Notes: generated by a model from the sequence alone, not told the origin. 64,000 bases of DNA from Paenibacillus sp. EZ-K15 (GCF_002573715.1 NZ_PDHM01000020.1:175877-239876), one strand, 5' to 3'; shown: positions 42,549 through 52,568, counted from the first letter of the stretch. A program made the numbers and translations.

Positions 42549-45500
42549 AAGCCATACTGAAAGCAAGATGGGCCATTATCGTGCTGTGGCTGGCTGCCGC
42601 AGTTGTGCTGTTTTGGTTCGCGCCATCCATGTCGGACCTGGTGCGGGAGAAAGGGCAATTATCCGTACCGGACGGTTATACCTCTTCGCGCGCCGCTGAA
42701 ATTCTGAAGGAAGCCTCCGGCGGCGAGGGCGGGGAAACCCTGCACCAGGTTGCACTGGTCTTCAATAAACCTGATGGATTAAGCGAATCGGATAAGGAGA
42801 GTATCCGGGAGGGCGTTCAAGCTTTAAACAACAATAAAGAAAGCCTCCATATCGATTCCATCAATGAACCGTTCACGCAAACGGAGCTGGAAGACACGCT
42901 GATTGCCAAAGACGGCAAGACCATCATGGTCGCGCTTCAGGTCAGCGGTGGCCAGGAAGCCGTGAAAGCTCTGCCCCAGAAGGTTGATCAGGTGCTGGAA
43001 GGCGTTCAAGCCGATCATTACCTGACAAGCGAGGGTCTCATCAATGAAGACACCATCGTCAGCTCGGAGGAAGGCCTGAAGAAAACGGAATATATTACGG
43101 TTGTCTTTATTCTCCTCATTCTATTCGTTGTATTCCGTTCCTTCGTAGCACCATTCGTACCGCTGTTGACCGTAGGTCTCAGTTATATCGTGTCACAGTC
43201 AGTCGTTTCTTTTCTCGTGGACCAGTTCAACTTCCCGATATCGTCCTTCACCCAGATCTTTATGGTGGCCGTTATGTTCGGGATCGGGACCGACTACTGC
43301 ATCCTGTTGATCAGTCGGTTTAAGGAAGAACTTACCACGTCCGAGGATACCAAATCGGCCATCATCGAGACTTACCGAAAAGCCGGCGGCACCGTGCTTT
43401 ATTCCGGGCTTGCCGTATTTGTCGGCTTTGCAGCCATCGGGTTATCCAAATTTATTCTGTACAAATCCGCGGTTGCGGTTGCAATTGGCATCGCCGTTAT
43501 GCTTCTAGCATTGGTTACAGTCGTTCCATTCTTCATGGCGGTGCTGGGCAAGAAGCTCTTCTGGCCGTCACGCGGCAAGCTGGAGCATAGCGAGAATAAG
43601 CTTTGGGGAGCGGCAGGATCCTTCTCTCTTAAGCGCCCTTGGGCGGCATTGCTTGTCGTCGCTGTGATCGTGGCCCCTTTCTTGGCTACATACAGCGGCA
43701 AACTGTCATTTAACAGCCTGGAGGAAATCGGGCCAAGTTACGCTTCAGTCAAGGGCTTTAACATTATTTCGGACAGCTTCGGTCCCGGACAATCGCTGCC
43801 TTCCACCATCGTGATCAAGAACGATGACCGGATGGATACGGCAGAATACATGGGACTCGCGGAAAAAATCAGCCGGGAAGTGGAAAAGGTTGATGGCGTA
43901 TCCAGCGTACGCGGGCTCTCCCGTCCAACCGGTGAGCAGATCAACGATTTCCTCATTCCAACGCAAGTGAAAACGTTAAATGAAGGATTGGGAGAGTCCA
44001 AAGACGGACTGACCCAAATCCAGAATGGACTATCCGAAGCAGGCAAGCAGCTTAGCGAGAATACGCCGAAGCTGAATGAAGCCGCAGCGGGAGCCAAAGA
44101 GCTGACCAAGGGAACCGCCGACCTCAAGGACGGCATTACGGAGCTTGGCCAAGGCCTCAGCGCCATTCAAAAAGGAATCCAAAGCGGAAGCGCAGGCGCA
44201 GGCGAACTCAAAACCGGGCTTGCCCAAGCTGCGAAAAGCGCGAAAGAGTTAGCTGCAGCCCATGCCCAGCTTCTTCAAGGTTATAAACAGCTTGATACCG
44301 GATTAGCAGCTCTTGACGGCGGCGTTGCCGAACTTAAAGAGCAACTGGGCGGCGTGGCGACCGCACTGAGTGGACTTGAAGGCTCCTTCACGGGATTGGA
44401 GAGCAATTACCCGGAACTCATTCAAGATACCGACTACCAAACCATTAAGGGTACCGTTACGCAAACAGCTGCAGGCACAGCCGAACTGGCAGCAGGGTTA
44501 GGACAAATCTCCGAGCAGCTTAAAGGTGCGTCTGCCGGCTTATCGGAAGCAAACGCCGGCTACGCTAAGGCAGCCGCCGGGCAAACGGCGCTTGCCGACG
44601 GTCTTCAGCAGCTCGTGACCGGTATCGCCGAGCTGCAATCCGGCCTTTCGCAGGCAGCTAACGGGCAAGGACAGATCGTGAACCGAATTCCTTCCATTAC
44701 GGGCGGTCTGGACCAGCTGCAGGGCGGGCAGAAGCAGCTTGCCGACGGCTTTGGCGATCTAACCGGCCAGATCGGAGAGCTGACGGCAGGACTGAACTCC
44801 AGCGCGGACGGATTGAAGCAAATTTCGGACGGACTGCATTCCGCTCAGGATTATCTGCAGCAGATCCAGGACGTTCAGGATGAAGAGCTCAGCGGGTTCT
44901 TCATTCCACAGGAAGCCCTGGAGAATAAAGAATTCCAGACGGTATTCGATACCTATCTCAGCAAGGACCGCAAAGTGATGACGCTGGATGTGGTTCTGGC
45001 AACCAATCCGTACAGCGAAGAAGCTCTGGGCAGCGTTGAACAAATTCAAGCTGCGGTAGACCGTGCAGTAAAAGACACGAAATTGGAGAACGCCGAAGCT
45101 GCCATCAGCGGCATTACCAGCACGAATAACGATTTGCAAAACATATCGAATGAAGACTACGCGCGTACCGTCATTCTTATGCTGAGCGGAATCTTCATTA
45201 TCCTGGTCGTGCTGCTGCGCTCCATCGTGATGCCGATCTATCTGATTGTCTCACTGGTCATCACATACTTTACGGCTGTCGGCGTAACCGAGATGATCTT
45301 CGTTCACGGCTTCGGGTATTCCGGCATTACCTGGGCTACGCCGTTCTTCAGCTTTGTCATGCTGATCGCGCTTGGGGTGGATTACAGCATTTTCCTCATG
45401 GCGCGCTTCAACGAGAACAAGTCCTGGAATGTTCAGGATGCCATTCTGCATGCCATGCGCAACATGGGAACCGTGATCCTGTCCGCGGTGGTCATTCTTG

Positions 45501-45715
45501 GCGGTACCTTTGCGGCGATGTATCCATCCGGCGTACTGTCCATGATGCAGATCGCAACGGTTGTCCTGGTTGGACTTGTGCTCTATGCACTCCTGTTCCT
45601 GCCATTCTTCGTACCGGTAATGGTCCGTATCTTTGGCCGGGCTAACTGGTGGCCGTTCACCCCCAAGGAGCAGGACACAAAGAGCAGCCCGTCCGGACAT
45701 GACGTAGGAATGTAA
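42545..45715 (+). CDS. MMPL/RND-family exporter with long coiled-coil extracellular region
   Basis: A 1056-residue membrane protein of the MMPL class. Membrane helices at about 7-25, 180-340 and 365-385 and again at about 880-1030 flank a large extracytoplasmic region. Between about 470 and 770 lies an Ala/Gly/Gln/Leu-rich heptad region (repeated patterns such as AELAAGLGQI, LSEANAGYAKAAAG) like the YhgE/Pip central domain. Family motifs GIGTDYCILL and GVDYSIFLM are present twice, one in each half. TTG start six bases after GGGGGGAG, overlapping the MarR stop. Probably exports lipids or drugs using proton flow. Confidence 0.9.
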   Translation: MKAILKARWAIIVLWLAAAVVLFWFAPSMSDLVREKGQLSVPDGYTSSRAAEILKEASGGEGGETLHQVALVFNKPDGLSESDKESIREGVQALNNNKESLHIDSINEPFTQTELEDTLIAKDGKTIMVALQVSGGQEAVKALPQKVDQVLEGVQADHYLTSEGLINEDTIVSSEEGLKKTEYITVVFILLILFVVFRSFVAPFVPLLTVGLSYIVSQSVVSFLVDQFNFPISSFTQIFMVAVMFGIGTDYCILLISRFKEELTTSEDTKSAIIETYRKAGGTVLYSGLAVFVGFAAIGLSKFILYKSAVAVAIGIAVMLLALVTVVPFFMAVLGKKLFWPSRGKLEHSENKLWGAAGSFSLKRPWAALLVVAVIVAPFLATYSGKLSFNSLEEIGPSYASVKGFNIISDSFGPGQSLPSTIVIKNDDRMDTAEYMGLAEKISREVEKVDGVSSVRGLSRPTGEQINDFLIPTQVKTLNEGLGESKDGLTQIQNGLSEAGKQLSENTPKLNEAAAGAKELTKGTADLKDGITELGQGLSAIQKGIQSGSAGAGELKTGLAQAAKSAKELAAAHAQLLQGYKQLDTGLAALDGGVAELKEQLGGVATALSGLEGSFTGLESNYPELIQDTDYQTIKGTVTQTAAGTAELAAGLGQISEQLKGASAGLSEANAGYAKAAAGQTALADGLQQLVTGIAELQSGLSQAANGQGQIVNRIPSITGGLDQLQGGQKQLADGFGDLTGQIGELTAGLNSSADGLKQISDGLHSAQDYLQQIQDVQDEELSGFFIPQEALENKEFQTVFDTYLSKDRKVMTLDVVLATNPYSEEALGSVEQIQAAVDRAVKDTKLENAEAAISGITSTNNDLQNISNEDYARTVILMLSGIFIILVVLLRSIVMPIYLIVSLVITYFTAVGVTEMIFVHGFGYSGITWATPFFSFVMLIALGVDYSIFLMARFNENKSWNVQDAILHAMRNMGTVILSAVVILGGTFAAMYPSGVLSMMQIATVVLVGLVLYALLFLPFFVPVMVRIFGRANWWPFTPKEQDTKSSPSGHDVGM

Positions 45716-45753
45716 CCATTATAAAGATGACCCAAACCTAACAATATTCACAA

Positions 45754-45799
45754 TAACCGCCTTTTTCCTGATTGATGACAGGTAAAAAGGCGGTTTTTT
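45754..45799 (+). terminator. Terminator of the MarR-MMPL operon
   Basis: AACCGCCTTTTT pairs with AAAAAGGCGGTT plus inner CCTG/CAGG, followed by TTTT. Confidence 0.85.
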
Positions 45800-45979
45800 A
45801 TACGCCATATCATTAAAAATGAACGGAAACCTTGTTCGTACTTGGAACTGCCTCCAAAGAACTGAACAAATGCTTTTTGCAGGGGAATAACTATACGACC
45901 GTCACATTTTCTCGTATATTAAGAAGAAGAATCTCGAATTTCACAACACCCCATACAAAACCTAGAAGGAACGTGAACC

Positions 45980-48900
45980 GTGCCGACTCGATCTGCAAAA
46001 AATACATATCACATTGGAAGTAAAAAGATTGTTCAGTATATATTGGCAATTACTGTTTTTCTGTCCGTGCTCCTCAGCATTCGCTGGTATTGGATCGAGG
46101 CCTTCGTTCCTCCCCACCACCCGAAAGCCTCCCAAGGGGTGCTCGACTTACGCAGCTGGGACCTCATTCATTCCAAATCCATAACATTGGACGGGGAATG
46201 GGCATTCTATCCTGACAAACTCGCCACAAAACAGGAGCTGGAGCTAACCCATCCGCAGCATCGCTATGTGCAGGTTCCGGGAGATTGGCAGGGGAGCCAA
46301 ACAAAGGAATCCGAATCCGCCTATGGTACTGGAACCTATCGACTTCGTATTCTGGTCGATCAACCCTTAACCGCTCCCCTTTCCTTCTGGATCCAACAAA
46401 TTCAGGCTTCGGCGAGCGTCGAGATAAACGGGCTTAAGGTAGGGGAGATGGGCAAAACCGGAGAGGACGGAAAAGACACCTATTCACCGGCTCGAAGTCC
46501 CTTCGTTGTCGATTACGCTCCCGCTAACCACACGCAAGAAATCGATTTGATTATACGGGTGGCCAACAATGAGCATCCGCTCAAAGGCGGAATTGTAAAT
46601 TCCATCAAGCTGGGATCCAGCGAAGCCATCCACGATGAACGCGGACTTTCCATCGATCTTCAACTCATTACATTCGTCGTGCTCATCCTTCACGGTCTGT
46701 ATTCCTGCATCCTGTTCTTATTCAATCCGAAGGAATGGACGCTGCTTGATTTTTTCCTGCTGCTTCTCACCGCATCCGTGACGATTGTAGTGTCAGATGA
46801 TGATTTACTGCTGAAATGGCTGTCCATCAATTACACTTGGGATCTTAAAATCTCCATTTTGTCTTATTCTTGGCTATCTTTTTTCATATTGAAAATGACC
46901 AGAAGTTTCACCATAAAGACTCGCAGCCGATGGTTTATCGGTTATGGCATTTCCCTGCTTCTATATTCCGGATTTATTGCAATCGCACCTGCTTCCCTTG
47001 TTTTCTGGACGGTGGAATATAAAGTTTTTAGCATTTATTATATATTGCCGGTTGTCATCTCTATCTATATGTTCGGGAGAATGGTGGCTGCAAGCCGGGA
47101 TGACGCGATCTTTCTGCTCCTGGCAGCCAGCGGCATTTTCTCCAGCGTGATCTGGGGAGCGCTCAACAAATATCAGGAGCTTCCAACCGTATACTACCCC
47201 GTTGATGTCATCGCGGCCATCATCGGTTTCTCGGCCTATTGGTTTAAGCGTTATTTCCGCAATGCCGATAAAATCAGCAAGCTCAACCGCCAATTGCAGA
47301 AAGCGGACAAAATGAAAGACCGGTTTCTAGCCCAGACGTCACATGAGCTGAGAACGCCGCTGCATGGGATCATGAATATCGCCCAGAGTGTGACGGACAG
47401 GGAGCAGCATCATATGGACAGTCGAAGTGCAGAGGATATGAATCTCCTTATTATGGTTGGACGTCAGATGTCGCATTTGCTGAATGATCTCCTGGACGCC
47501 GTAAGGCTGAGGGAAAAGCGAATCATACTGCATGCCGAGCCGCTGTCCCTGCCCTCTGTCGTAAATGGCGTTATCGATATCTTGAAGTATTTGGTCGAAG
47601 GAAAAGCCGTAGAGTTGAAAATGAATTTAGACATATCCGAAGCCCTCCCTCTCGTTATGGCCGATGAAAAGAGGCTTGTGCAAATCCTCATGAATGTACT
47701 GCATAATGCCATCAAACATACCGAGGAAGGAATCATTGCCGTATCGGCCATCGCCAGGAACGGGCAAATGATCATCGAGGTAACGGACACGGGAACAGGA
47801 ATGGATCAGGAAACACAGCAGCGTGTATTTCTACCATACGAACAAGGCGATCCCGGATACGGCGACACCAACGGCATCGGTTTGGGCCTTAGCATCAGCA
47901 GAGAGCTGGTAGAGCTTCATGGCGGCAGCATGACGGTTCACTCCGAAGTCGGAAAGGGTTCAACGTTTACCTTCACCCTTCCTTTGGCTGATTCGACGGG
48001 TATAGAGATTTCTCCGAGCATATTGACCGAGCGGCTCGGAGCCTATGAAGAAATGGCAGCAAGCCGGAACGACCTCAACGGCCAGCCGCTCCTAACCGTA
48101 GAAGCGCCGTCCATGGAAGATCAGATGAATATCCTGGCCGTTGACGATAATCTTGTAAATTTAAGAGTGCTTGCCAGCATACTGATGACTGAACCTTACC
48201 ACCTGCAATTAGCAACTTCGGCCGGAGAAGCGCTGGAATTGCTCGGAACGAAACCATGGGATTTGGTAATCGCAGACGTGATGATGCCGCAGATTTCAGG
48301 CTACGAGCTGACACGGTTGATAAGAGAGCGTTATTCCCCTTCCGAACTCCCTGTGCTTCTGCTGACGGCGCGCAGCGAGCCCTCCGACATGTATGCGGGA
48401 TTTCGGGCAGGTGCCAACGATTATGTCACGAAACCGGTGGACCCAATGGAGCTTAAATACCGTATCCAGTCATTAATTACGTTAAAGCAGTCCGTAAACG
48501 AGCGTCTTCGTATGGAGGCCGCTTATCTGCAAGCGCAAATCCATCCGCATTTTTTGTTTAACACCTTGAATTCCATCCACGCTTTGAGTGAAATTGATGT
48601 GGAAAGAATGCGAAAACTTAATGAGGCTTTTAGTTCATACCTGCAAATCAGTTTTCAATATCAAAACTCCGGCAAATTTGTCTCACTATCGGAAGAACTC
48701 GAACTCGTACGCGCTTACTTGTATGTTGAGAAGGAGCGACATGGTAACCGGCTCCATGTCATATGGAACCAGGATCAGGACGCAAACCTCCTGCTTCCTC
48801 CCTTAACGATTCAGCCTCTGGTCGAGAATGCGGTACAGCACGGTATCATCCCAATAGCTAAAGGCGGCACCGTCGAAATCCATATAATCCGTCAGGAGCA

Positions 48901-49114
48901 GTCCACGCTAATTCAGGTCAAGGATAACGGCATGGGAATGAATAGAGAAAAAGTACAGGAGTTGCTGGATGCTCCGAGCAAGGACAAAAGAGGAATCGGC
49001 CTGTACAACACGAATCGCAGGTTGATTCAGACGTATGGGAGCGGTCTTTCCATTCAAAGCGAGGTCCGTGAGGGGACAAGCGTATCTTTTGTCATCCCTG
49101 ATCCGGAGGAATAG
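45980..49114 (+). CDS. Hybrid sensor kinase with HisKA, receiver and LytS-type kinase modules
   Basis: A 1044-residue membrane sensor. Order: membrane helix (about 18-36), extracellular jelly-roll ligand-binding domain (about 60-205), seven-helix 7TMR-DISM-like block (about 225-420), HisKA with SHELRTPLHG (His455), ATPase with NAIKH and GIGLGLSI, receiver with ILAVDDN and phosphoacceptor in VIADVMM (Asp about 766), KPVD, then a second kinase of the LytS kind with QIHPHFLFNTLNS (about 855) and its own ATPase (ENAVQHGII, DNGMGM). Two kinases in one chain with a receiver between is unusual. GTG start nine bases after AAGGA. No partner response regulator is adjacent. Confidence 0.9.
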   Translation: MPTRSAKNTYHIGSKKIVQYILAITVFLSVLLSIRWYWIEAFVPPHHPKASQGVLDLRSWDLIHSKSITLDGEWAFYPDKLATKQELELTHPQHRYVQVPGDWQGSQTKESESAYGTGTYRLRILVDQPLTAPLSFWIQQIQASASVEINGLKVGEMGKTGEDGKDTYSPARSPFVVDYAPANHTQEIDLIIRVANNEHPLKGGIVNSIKLGSSEAIHDERGLSIDLQLITFVVLILHGLYSCILFLFNPKEWTLLDFFLLLLTASVTIVVSDDDLLLKWLSINYTWDLKISILSYSWLSFFILKMTRSFTIKTRSRWFIGYGISLLLYSGFIAIAPASLVFWTVEYKVFSIYYILPVVISIYMFGRMVAASRDDAIFLLLAASGIFSSVIWGALNKYQELPTVYYPVDVIAAIIGFSAYWFKRYFRNADKISKLNRQLQKADKMKDRFLAQTSHELRTPLHGIMNIAQSVTDREQHHMDSRSAEDMNLLIMVGRQMSHLLNDLLDAVRLREKRIILHAEPLSLPSVVNGVIDILKYLVEGKAVELKMNLDISEALPLVMADEKRLVQILMNVLHNAIKHTEEGIIAVSAIARNGQMIIEVTDTGTGMDQETQQRVFLPYEQGDPGYGDTNGIGLGLSISRELVELHGGSMTVHSEVGKGSTFTFTLPLADSTGIEISPSILTERLGAYEEMAASRNDLNGQPLLTVEAPSMEDQMNILAVDDNLVNLRVLASILMTEPYHLQLATSAGEALELLGTKPWDLVIADVMMPQISGYELTRLIRERYSPSELPVLLLTARSEPSDMYAGFRAGANDYVTKPVDPMELKYRIQSLITLKQSVNERLRMEAAYLQAQIHPHFLFNTLNSIHALSEIDVERMRKLNEAFSSYLQISFQYQNSGKFVSLSEELELVRAYLYVEKERHGNRLHVIWNQDQDANLLLPPLTIQPLVENAVQHGIIPIAKGGTVEIHIIRQEQSTLIQVKDNGMGMNREKVQELLDAPSKDKRGIGLYNTNRRLIQTYGSGLSIQSEVREGTSVSFVIPDPEE

Positions 49115-49132
49115 CATCTCTTAACAGAAAAA

Positions 49133-49192
49133 GGAGGGGGTCCCGTCAGATCTAAGATCGATCTAAGATCTTTGGGACACCCTCCTTTTTTT
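49133..49192 (+). terminator. GATC-rich palindromic terminator repeat, copy B
   Basis: GGAGGGGGTCCC pairs with GGGACACCCTCC, followed by TTTTTTT. The loop holds GATCTAAGATC twice in perfect tandem (11-bp duplication), absent from copies A and C. Confidence 0.8.
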
Positions 49193-49290
49193 CAAATATA
49201 GACGGAACCGATTGCTTCGGGTTCTTGTTCCTTCTTCCATTAACTTGATCAGGATCGCCGCAAACGAAAAAGATGCTCCAGTCTAGCAGC

Positions 49291-49971
49291 TCACGATACA
49301 ACTCCGATATAAAACCCGTCATACCCCTTACTTCCCACCGTTTGAATGGCTGTGCCGGAAATGGCGGAGTGGGCGGACAGCATATCCATGAATTTGCGGA
49401 TACCGTGCACCCGAGGGTCTGTGCTGTGATGATCGATAACTTCTCCGTCCCGGATCACATTATCGCTAATAATGACGGTGCCTGGCCGTGAGAACTGTAA
49501 CGCCCACTTCAAATAATTCGGATTGTTGGGTTTATCGGCATCGATAAAGATCAGGTCAAACGGCTTCATCTTCTCCTTGGCCAGCTGCTCCAACTGCAGC
49601 AGAGCATCGCCTACCCGGATTTCCACCCTATCCTGTAGTCCGGCCAATGCCACATTGGATTTGGCAACCTCGGCATGATGCGGATCGAGCTCCAGTGAAA
49701 TTAGCTGCCCCTCAGCCCCAATCGCCCTAGCCATCCAGATCGTACTGTAACCTCCCAGCGTACCGATCTCCAAAATTCGTTTCGCGCCCTTGATCTGAAC
49801 GATAATGTTCAGCAGCTTACCTTGAGCCTTGGATACATCAATTTCCGGCAATCCGGCCTCCCGATTTGCAGCTAACGCCTTCTCCAGCACTTCATCATAA
49901 GGAATCAAATGTTCTGTGATGTAATCATCCACCTTTTCCCAAGTTTCAGCTATAGCATCCTTCTTTTCCAT
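49291..49971 (-). CDS. Class I SAM-dependent O-methyltransferase
   Basis: A 226-residue enzyme of the catechol/caffeoyl-CoA O-methyltransferase type: SAM-binding LEIGTLGGYSTIWMA (about 66-80), acidic LELDPHH, metal-binding FIDADKPNN (about 141-149) and DNVIRDGEV. Likely methylates a catechol-like or other hydroxylated aromatic. It is divergent from a LysR gene that probably regulates it, with about 130 AT-rich bases between. Confidence 0.9.
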   Translation of the reverse strand: MEKKDAIAETWEKVDDYITEHLIPYDEVLEKALAANREAGLPEIDVSKAQGKLLNIIVQIKGAKRILEIGTLGGYSTIWMARAIGAEGQLISLELDPHHAEVAKSNVALAGLQDRVEIRVGDALLQLEQLAKEKMKPFDLIFIDADKPNNPNYLKWALQFSRPGTVIISDNVIRDGEVIDHHSTDPRVHGIRKFMDMLSAHSAISGTAIQTVGSKGYDGFYIGVVS

Positions 49972-50101
49972 GTCCGTTTCCTCCCTTATTCTCCATCTGG
50001 ATCTTACAAAATCATTGTATGTGATTTATTGTTATAGATATAATATATATTTAAAAGACTTATATAACTTAAATATATGATTGGATAGGAGTGCGGCTCT
50101 C

Positions 50102-50986
50102 ATGAATTTACACGCATTACGTCTCTTTCACGTCATCGCCACAACGGGCAGTGTTACCCGTGCTGCTGAATTGTTAAATATAAGCCAACCCGCCATAACA
50201 GCCCAGATTAAAAAATTCGAGAAGGAGCTCTCCCTTACTCTGTTCAAGCCACAAGGCAGGGGCATCGGATTGACGGAGGCCGGAGCCGAGCTCGTCCCGC
50301 TTGCCAAAAGACTCTTCTCGGTTGAACAGCAGATTGAACAATTCTGTCTGGATTACCGCAGCGGTTCGAGGGGACAGATCCGCTTGGCGGCAACCTATCT
50401 ACCTTCCCATTTTCTCCTGCCAGCCTGGCTTGCGAAATACAAGCAGCGGTACGAAGAAGTAGAAATGAGCATAACTACCACGAATTCAAGCGATGCGCTT
50501 AAGCAGCTGTTAAATATGGATGTCGACCTTGCGATATATGGCGGCCTGCCAGAGGAATCTCCGAATACGATACAGACCGAGGAGCTGTTCCGGGATGAGT
50601 TATGGTTTGTCGTATCCCCCGATCACCGTTATGCCAATCAGCGTATCACCCTGGAAGAGATGATGAGAGAGCCTTTTGTTATGCGGGAGGAAGGCAGCTC
50701 AACTCGGGAACGGTTATTGGCCTTATGTCGTACCCATAGCGCGCCTTCCCCGCGGATCGCGCTGCAATTCAATGGTCTGCACGAAGCGATCACAGCCGTC
50801 ATTGCCGGATACGGCGCAAACTTTGTGTCTTCACTCGTCGTGCGGGAGTATGTGGAACGCGGCGAGCTGAGCCGGGTCTATGTTGATGGAATCGAGCTGC
50901 AAAATATCATAGCAGTCTGCACCCGCAAGCATGAACCGTTATCCGCTGCCGCCATGAACTTCGTGGATATGATCCGGAATCAGTAA
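50102..50986 (+). CDS. LysR-family transcriptional regulator
   Basis: A 294-residue LysR protein; winged helix near the N-terminus (TTGSVTRAAELLNISQPAIT) and a full effector domain. The ATG at 50102 has AGGAG ten bases upstream. It is divergent from the O-methyltransferase gene and its stop overlaps the convergent beta-helix gene by seven bases. Confidence 0.88.
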   Translation: MNLHALRLFHVIATTGSVTRAAELLNISQPAITAQIKKFEKELSLTLFKPQGRGIGLTEAGAELVPLAKRLFSVEQQIEQFCLDYRSGSRGQIRLAATYLPSHFLLPAWLAKYKQRYEEVEMSITTTNSSDALKQLLNMDVDLAIYGGLPEESPNTIQTEELFRDELWFVVSPDHRYANQRITLEEMMREPFVMREEGSSTRERLLALCRTHSAPSPRIALQFNGLHEAITAVIAGYGANFVSSLVVREYVERGELSRVYVDGIELQNIIAVCTRKHEPLSAAAMNFVDMIRNQ

Positions 50987-52233
50987 GTTACCGTTACATT
51001 TCCCCTATACATATTGCCTGCCGGGCTTCTCGTATTCTGATGTGCCGCTCCTGATGCATTGTTATAAGCCCCGATCACATACGCGGAAGGGTCTGTCAGG
51101 TAAAGCGTATTGTTGGAGATCTCGTTATCGATTCCCCACCCCGGCACGATCTCGTGGAGCTGAAACGCATCCACAATGATGCTGTTCCCGTTCTGATAAG
51201 CCGTATTATTCCGTATGATAGCCCCATTGCCTTTCACATCGATAAAGCTGTCAGCATAATTCGCACCGCTAATTCCCTCGCCATAAAAGATACAGTTCTC
51301 AACGAGCGTTCCCATCGACCGTTCCTTGATATCAATGTGCTCTGCCGTTATATTCGGGCCAAAAACAACGTTACGTATCGTATTGTAGTGGGTATTCTGG
51401 TTGTAGCTCACTCCTTCTGCAGAACCTACGTAGACCCCTTCCCCAAAGCCAGCTCCCGTTTTGCCGGTATTATGAATACGGGAGTTCTCAATGGAGCTGT
51501 AGGAAGTCCCGTCCCGGAAATGCACGGCTTCGTAACCGATATGGTAAACCTCCACATCCGTGATGCGGGTAAAGTTGGAATTGTCCAGGATGATTCCCTT
51601 TTGCGCATTGGTAAACTTTAAATTGCGTATGATCCAGTAGTCGCCCCGAACGCGTAAACTGTAACCAGAACCTGCGGAATACCCGGAAATAATGGCTGGT
51701 TCAGCCGGGTTCTGACTCTCGATGACGATAGGCTGCAGGGCAGTTCCCTCGACATCCGTGGAGAAACTTCCCGTGTATGTCCCGGGTGCCAGGACAATTC
51801 GCTTCCCGGGTACCACGTTCTTCAATGCGCTCTGCAAGCATGACGTTGTGGAACAAGCGATAAGATCCGACGGATCAGGGTTCGGCGTGCCCCCGCCGCC
51901 GTTTTCGGAATTGCATGGTCCTTTATCCTGCCACACGCCCCAAAGGCCAGTGGTTCCCGGCTCTTCGCCAGTCGTCCACCATTTCGCCTTCCACCGTTTC
52001 CCGAGATGCGATACTTCAGCTCCGCTATTGTAAGCGCTACCAATATTCCAGGGCATAGTCGTGCATTCGGCAAGAGCCGTACCCTTTCTGCTTAATGTAT
52101 CCTTTCCACCAGATACCACTCGCGACACGGCATTAGCGTAGTCCAATCTAACCCATGTAGACGTCAATAACAGCAGCGTCAAAATGACTAATATCGGTTT
52201 GATCAGGCCGCGGTTCATTCCCGTATTCCTCAT
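50980..52233 (-). CDS. Secreted CBM5/12 plus parallel beta-helix protein, probable polysaccharide lyase
   Basis: A 417-residue secreted protein: signal sequence (LIKPILVILTLLLL), then a chitin-binding-type module of the CBM5/12 kind (about 58-105: WNIGSAYNSGAEVSHLGKRW and KAKWWTTGEEPGTTGLWG), a Gly/Pro linker, and a right-handed parallel beta-helix (about 125-415) with PGTYTGSFS and many short NxT/NxI repeats such as IRNNTAYQNG. This combination resembles PL6/PL9-type lyases, but I cannot see a certain catalytic site. Two upstream ATGs exist; the one at 52233 fits a signal peptide. Confidence 0.8.
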   Translation of the reverse strand: MRNTGMNRGLIKPILVILTLLLLTSTWVRLDYANAVSRVVSGGKDTLSRKGTALAECTTMPWNIGSAYNSGAEVSHLGKRWKAKWWTTGEEPGTTGLWGVWQDKGPCNSENGGGGTPNPDPSDLIACSTTSCLQSALKNVVPGKRIVLAPGTYTGSFSTDVEGTALQPIVIESQNPAEPAIISGYSAGSGYSLRVRGDYWIIRNLKFTNAQKGIILDNSNFTRITDVEVYHIGYEAVHFRDGTSYSSIENSRIHNTGKTGAGFGEGVYVGSAEGVSYNQNTHYNTIRNVVFGPNITAEHIDIKERSMGTLVENCIFYGEGISGANYADSFIDVKGNGAIIRNNTAYQNGNSIIVDAFQLHEIVPGWGIDNEISNNTLYLTDPSAYVIGAYNNASGAAHQNTRSPAGNMYRGNVTVTY

Positions 52234-52313
52234 TAAACATGCCATCCTCCTTCAAATTGATCATGATATGCATCATTACCATATTAATGTGAAGGAGAAT
52301 CAAAACATTCCAT

Positions 52314-52520
52314 TCATGAGGTTAATAATCGATTCAACACCGCTCTCATGGTAGCCTCGCCGCCATTCTGTTCCACAACCTGGGCAAATGCGGCACGTAA
52401 TGCCTCCGCTAAAATGACGCCCAATTCTTCGCCAGCCTCTTCTCCTGATGCTATGGCCAGCTCACCGAGATAACGAGCAACGGGATTCTCTCCTTTACGG
52501 GGATCGGGCTCCGACAGCAA
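52314..52520 (-). CDS. Hypothetical small protein or gene remnant
   Basis: Sixty-eight codons (TTG at 52520) ending ATMRAVLNRLLTS, with a helical, Ala/Glu-rich sequence (GEEAGEELGVILAEAL). There is no good ribosome site and the palindromic terminator repeat abuts its start, so it may be the C-terminus of a gene truncated there. I do not recognise it. Confidence 0.35.
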   Translation of the reverse strand: MLSEPDPRKGENPVARYLGELAIASGEEAGEELGVILAEALRAAFAQVVEQNGGEATMRAVLNRLLTS

Positions 52521-52521
52521 T

Positions 52522-52568
52522 GGGGCGTCCCGCCAGATCCAGGATCTTTTGGGGGAGCCCCTTTTTTT
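52522..52568 (+). terminator. GATC-rich palindromic terminator repeat, copy C
   Basis: GGGGCGTCCCGCC and a GATCCAGGATC core pair with GGGGGAGCCCC, followed by TTTTTTT on the plus strand. Both flanking genes run on the minus strand, so as a plus terminator it has no obvious gene to serve. Confidence 0.7.
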
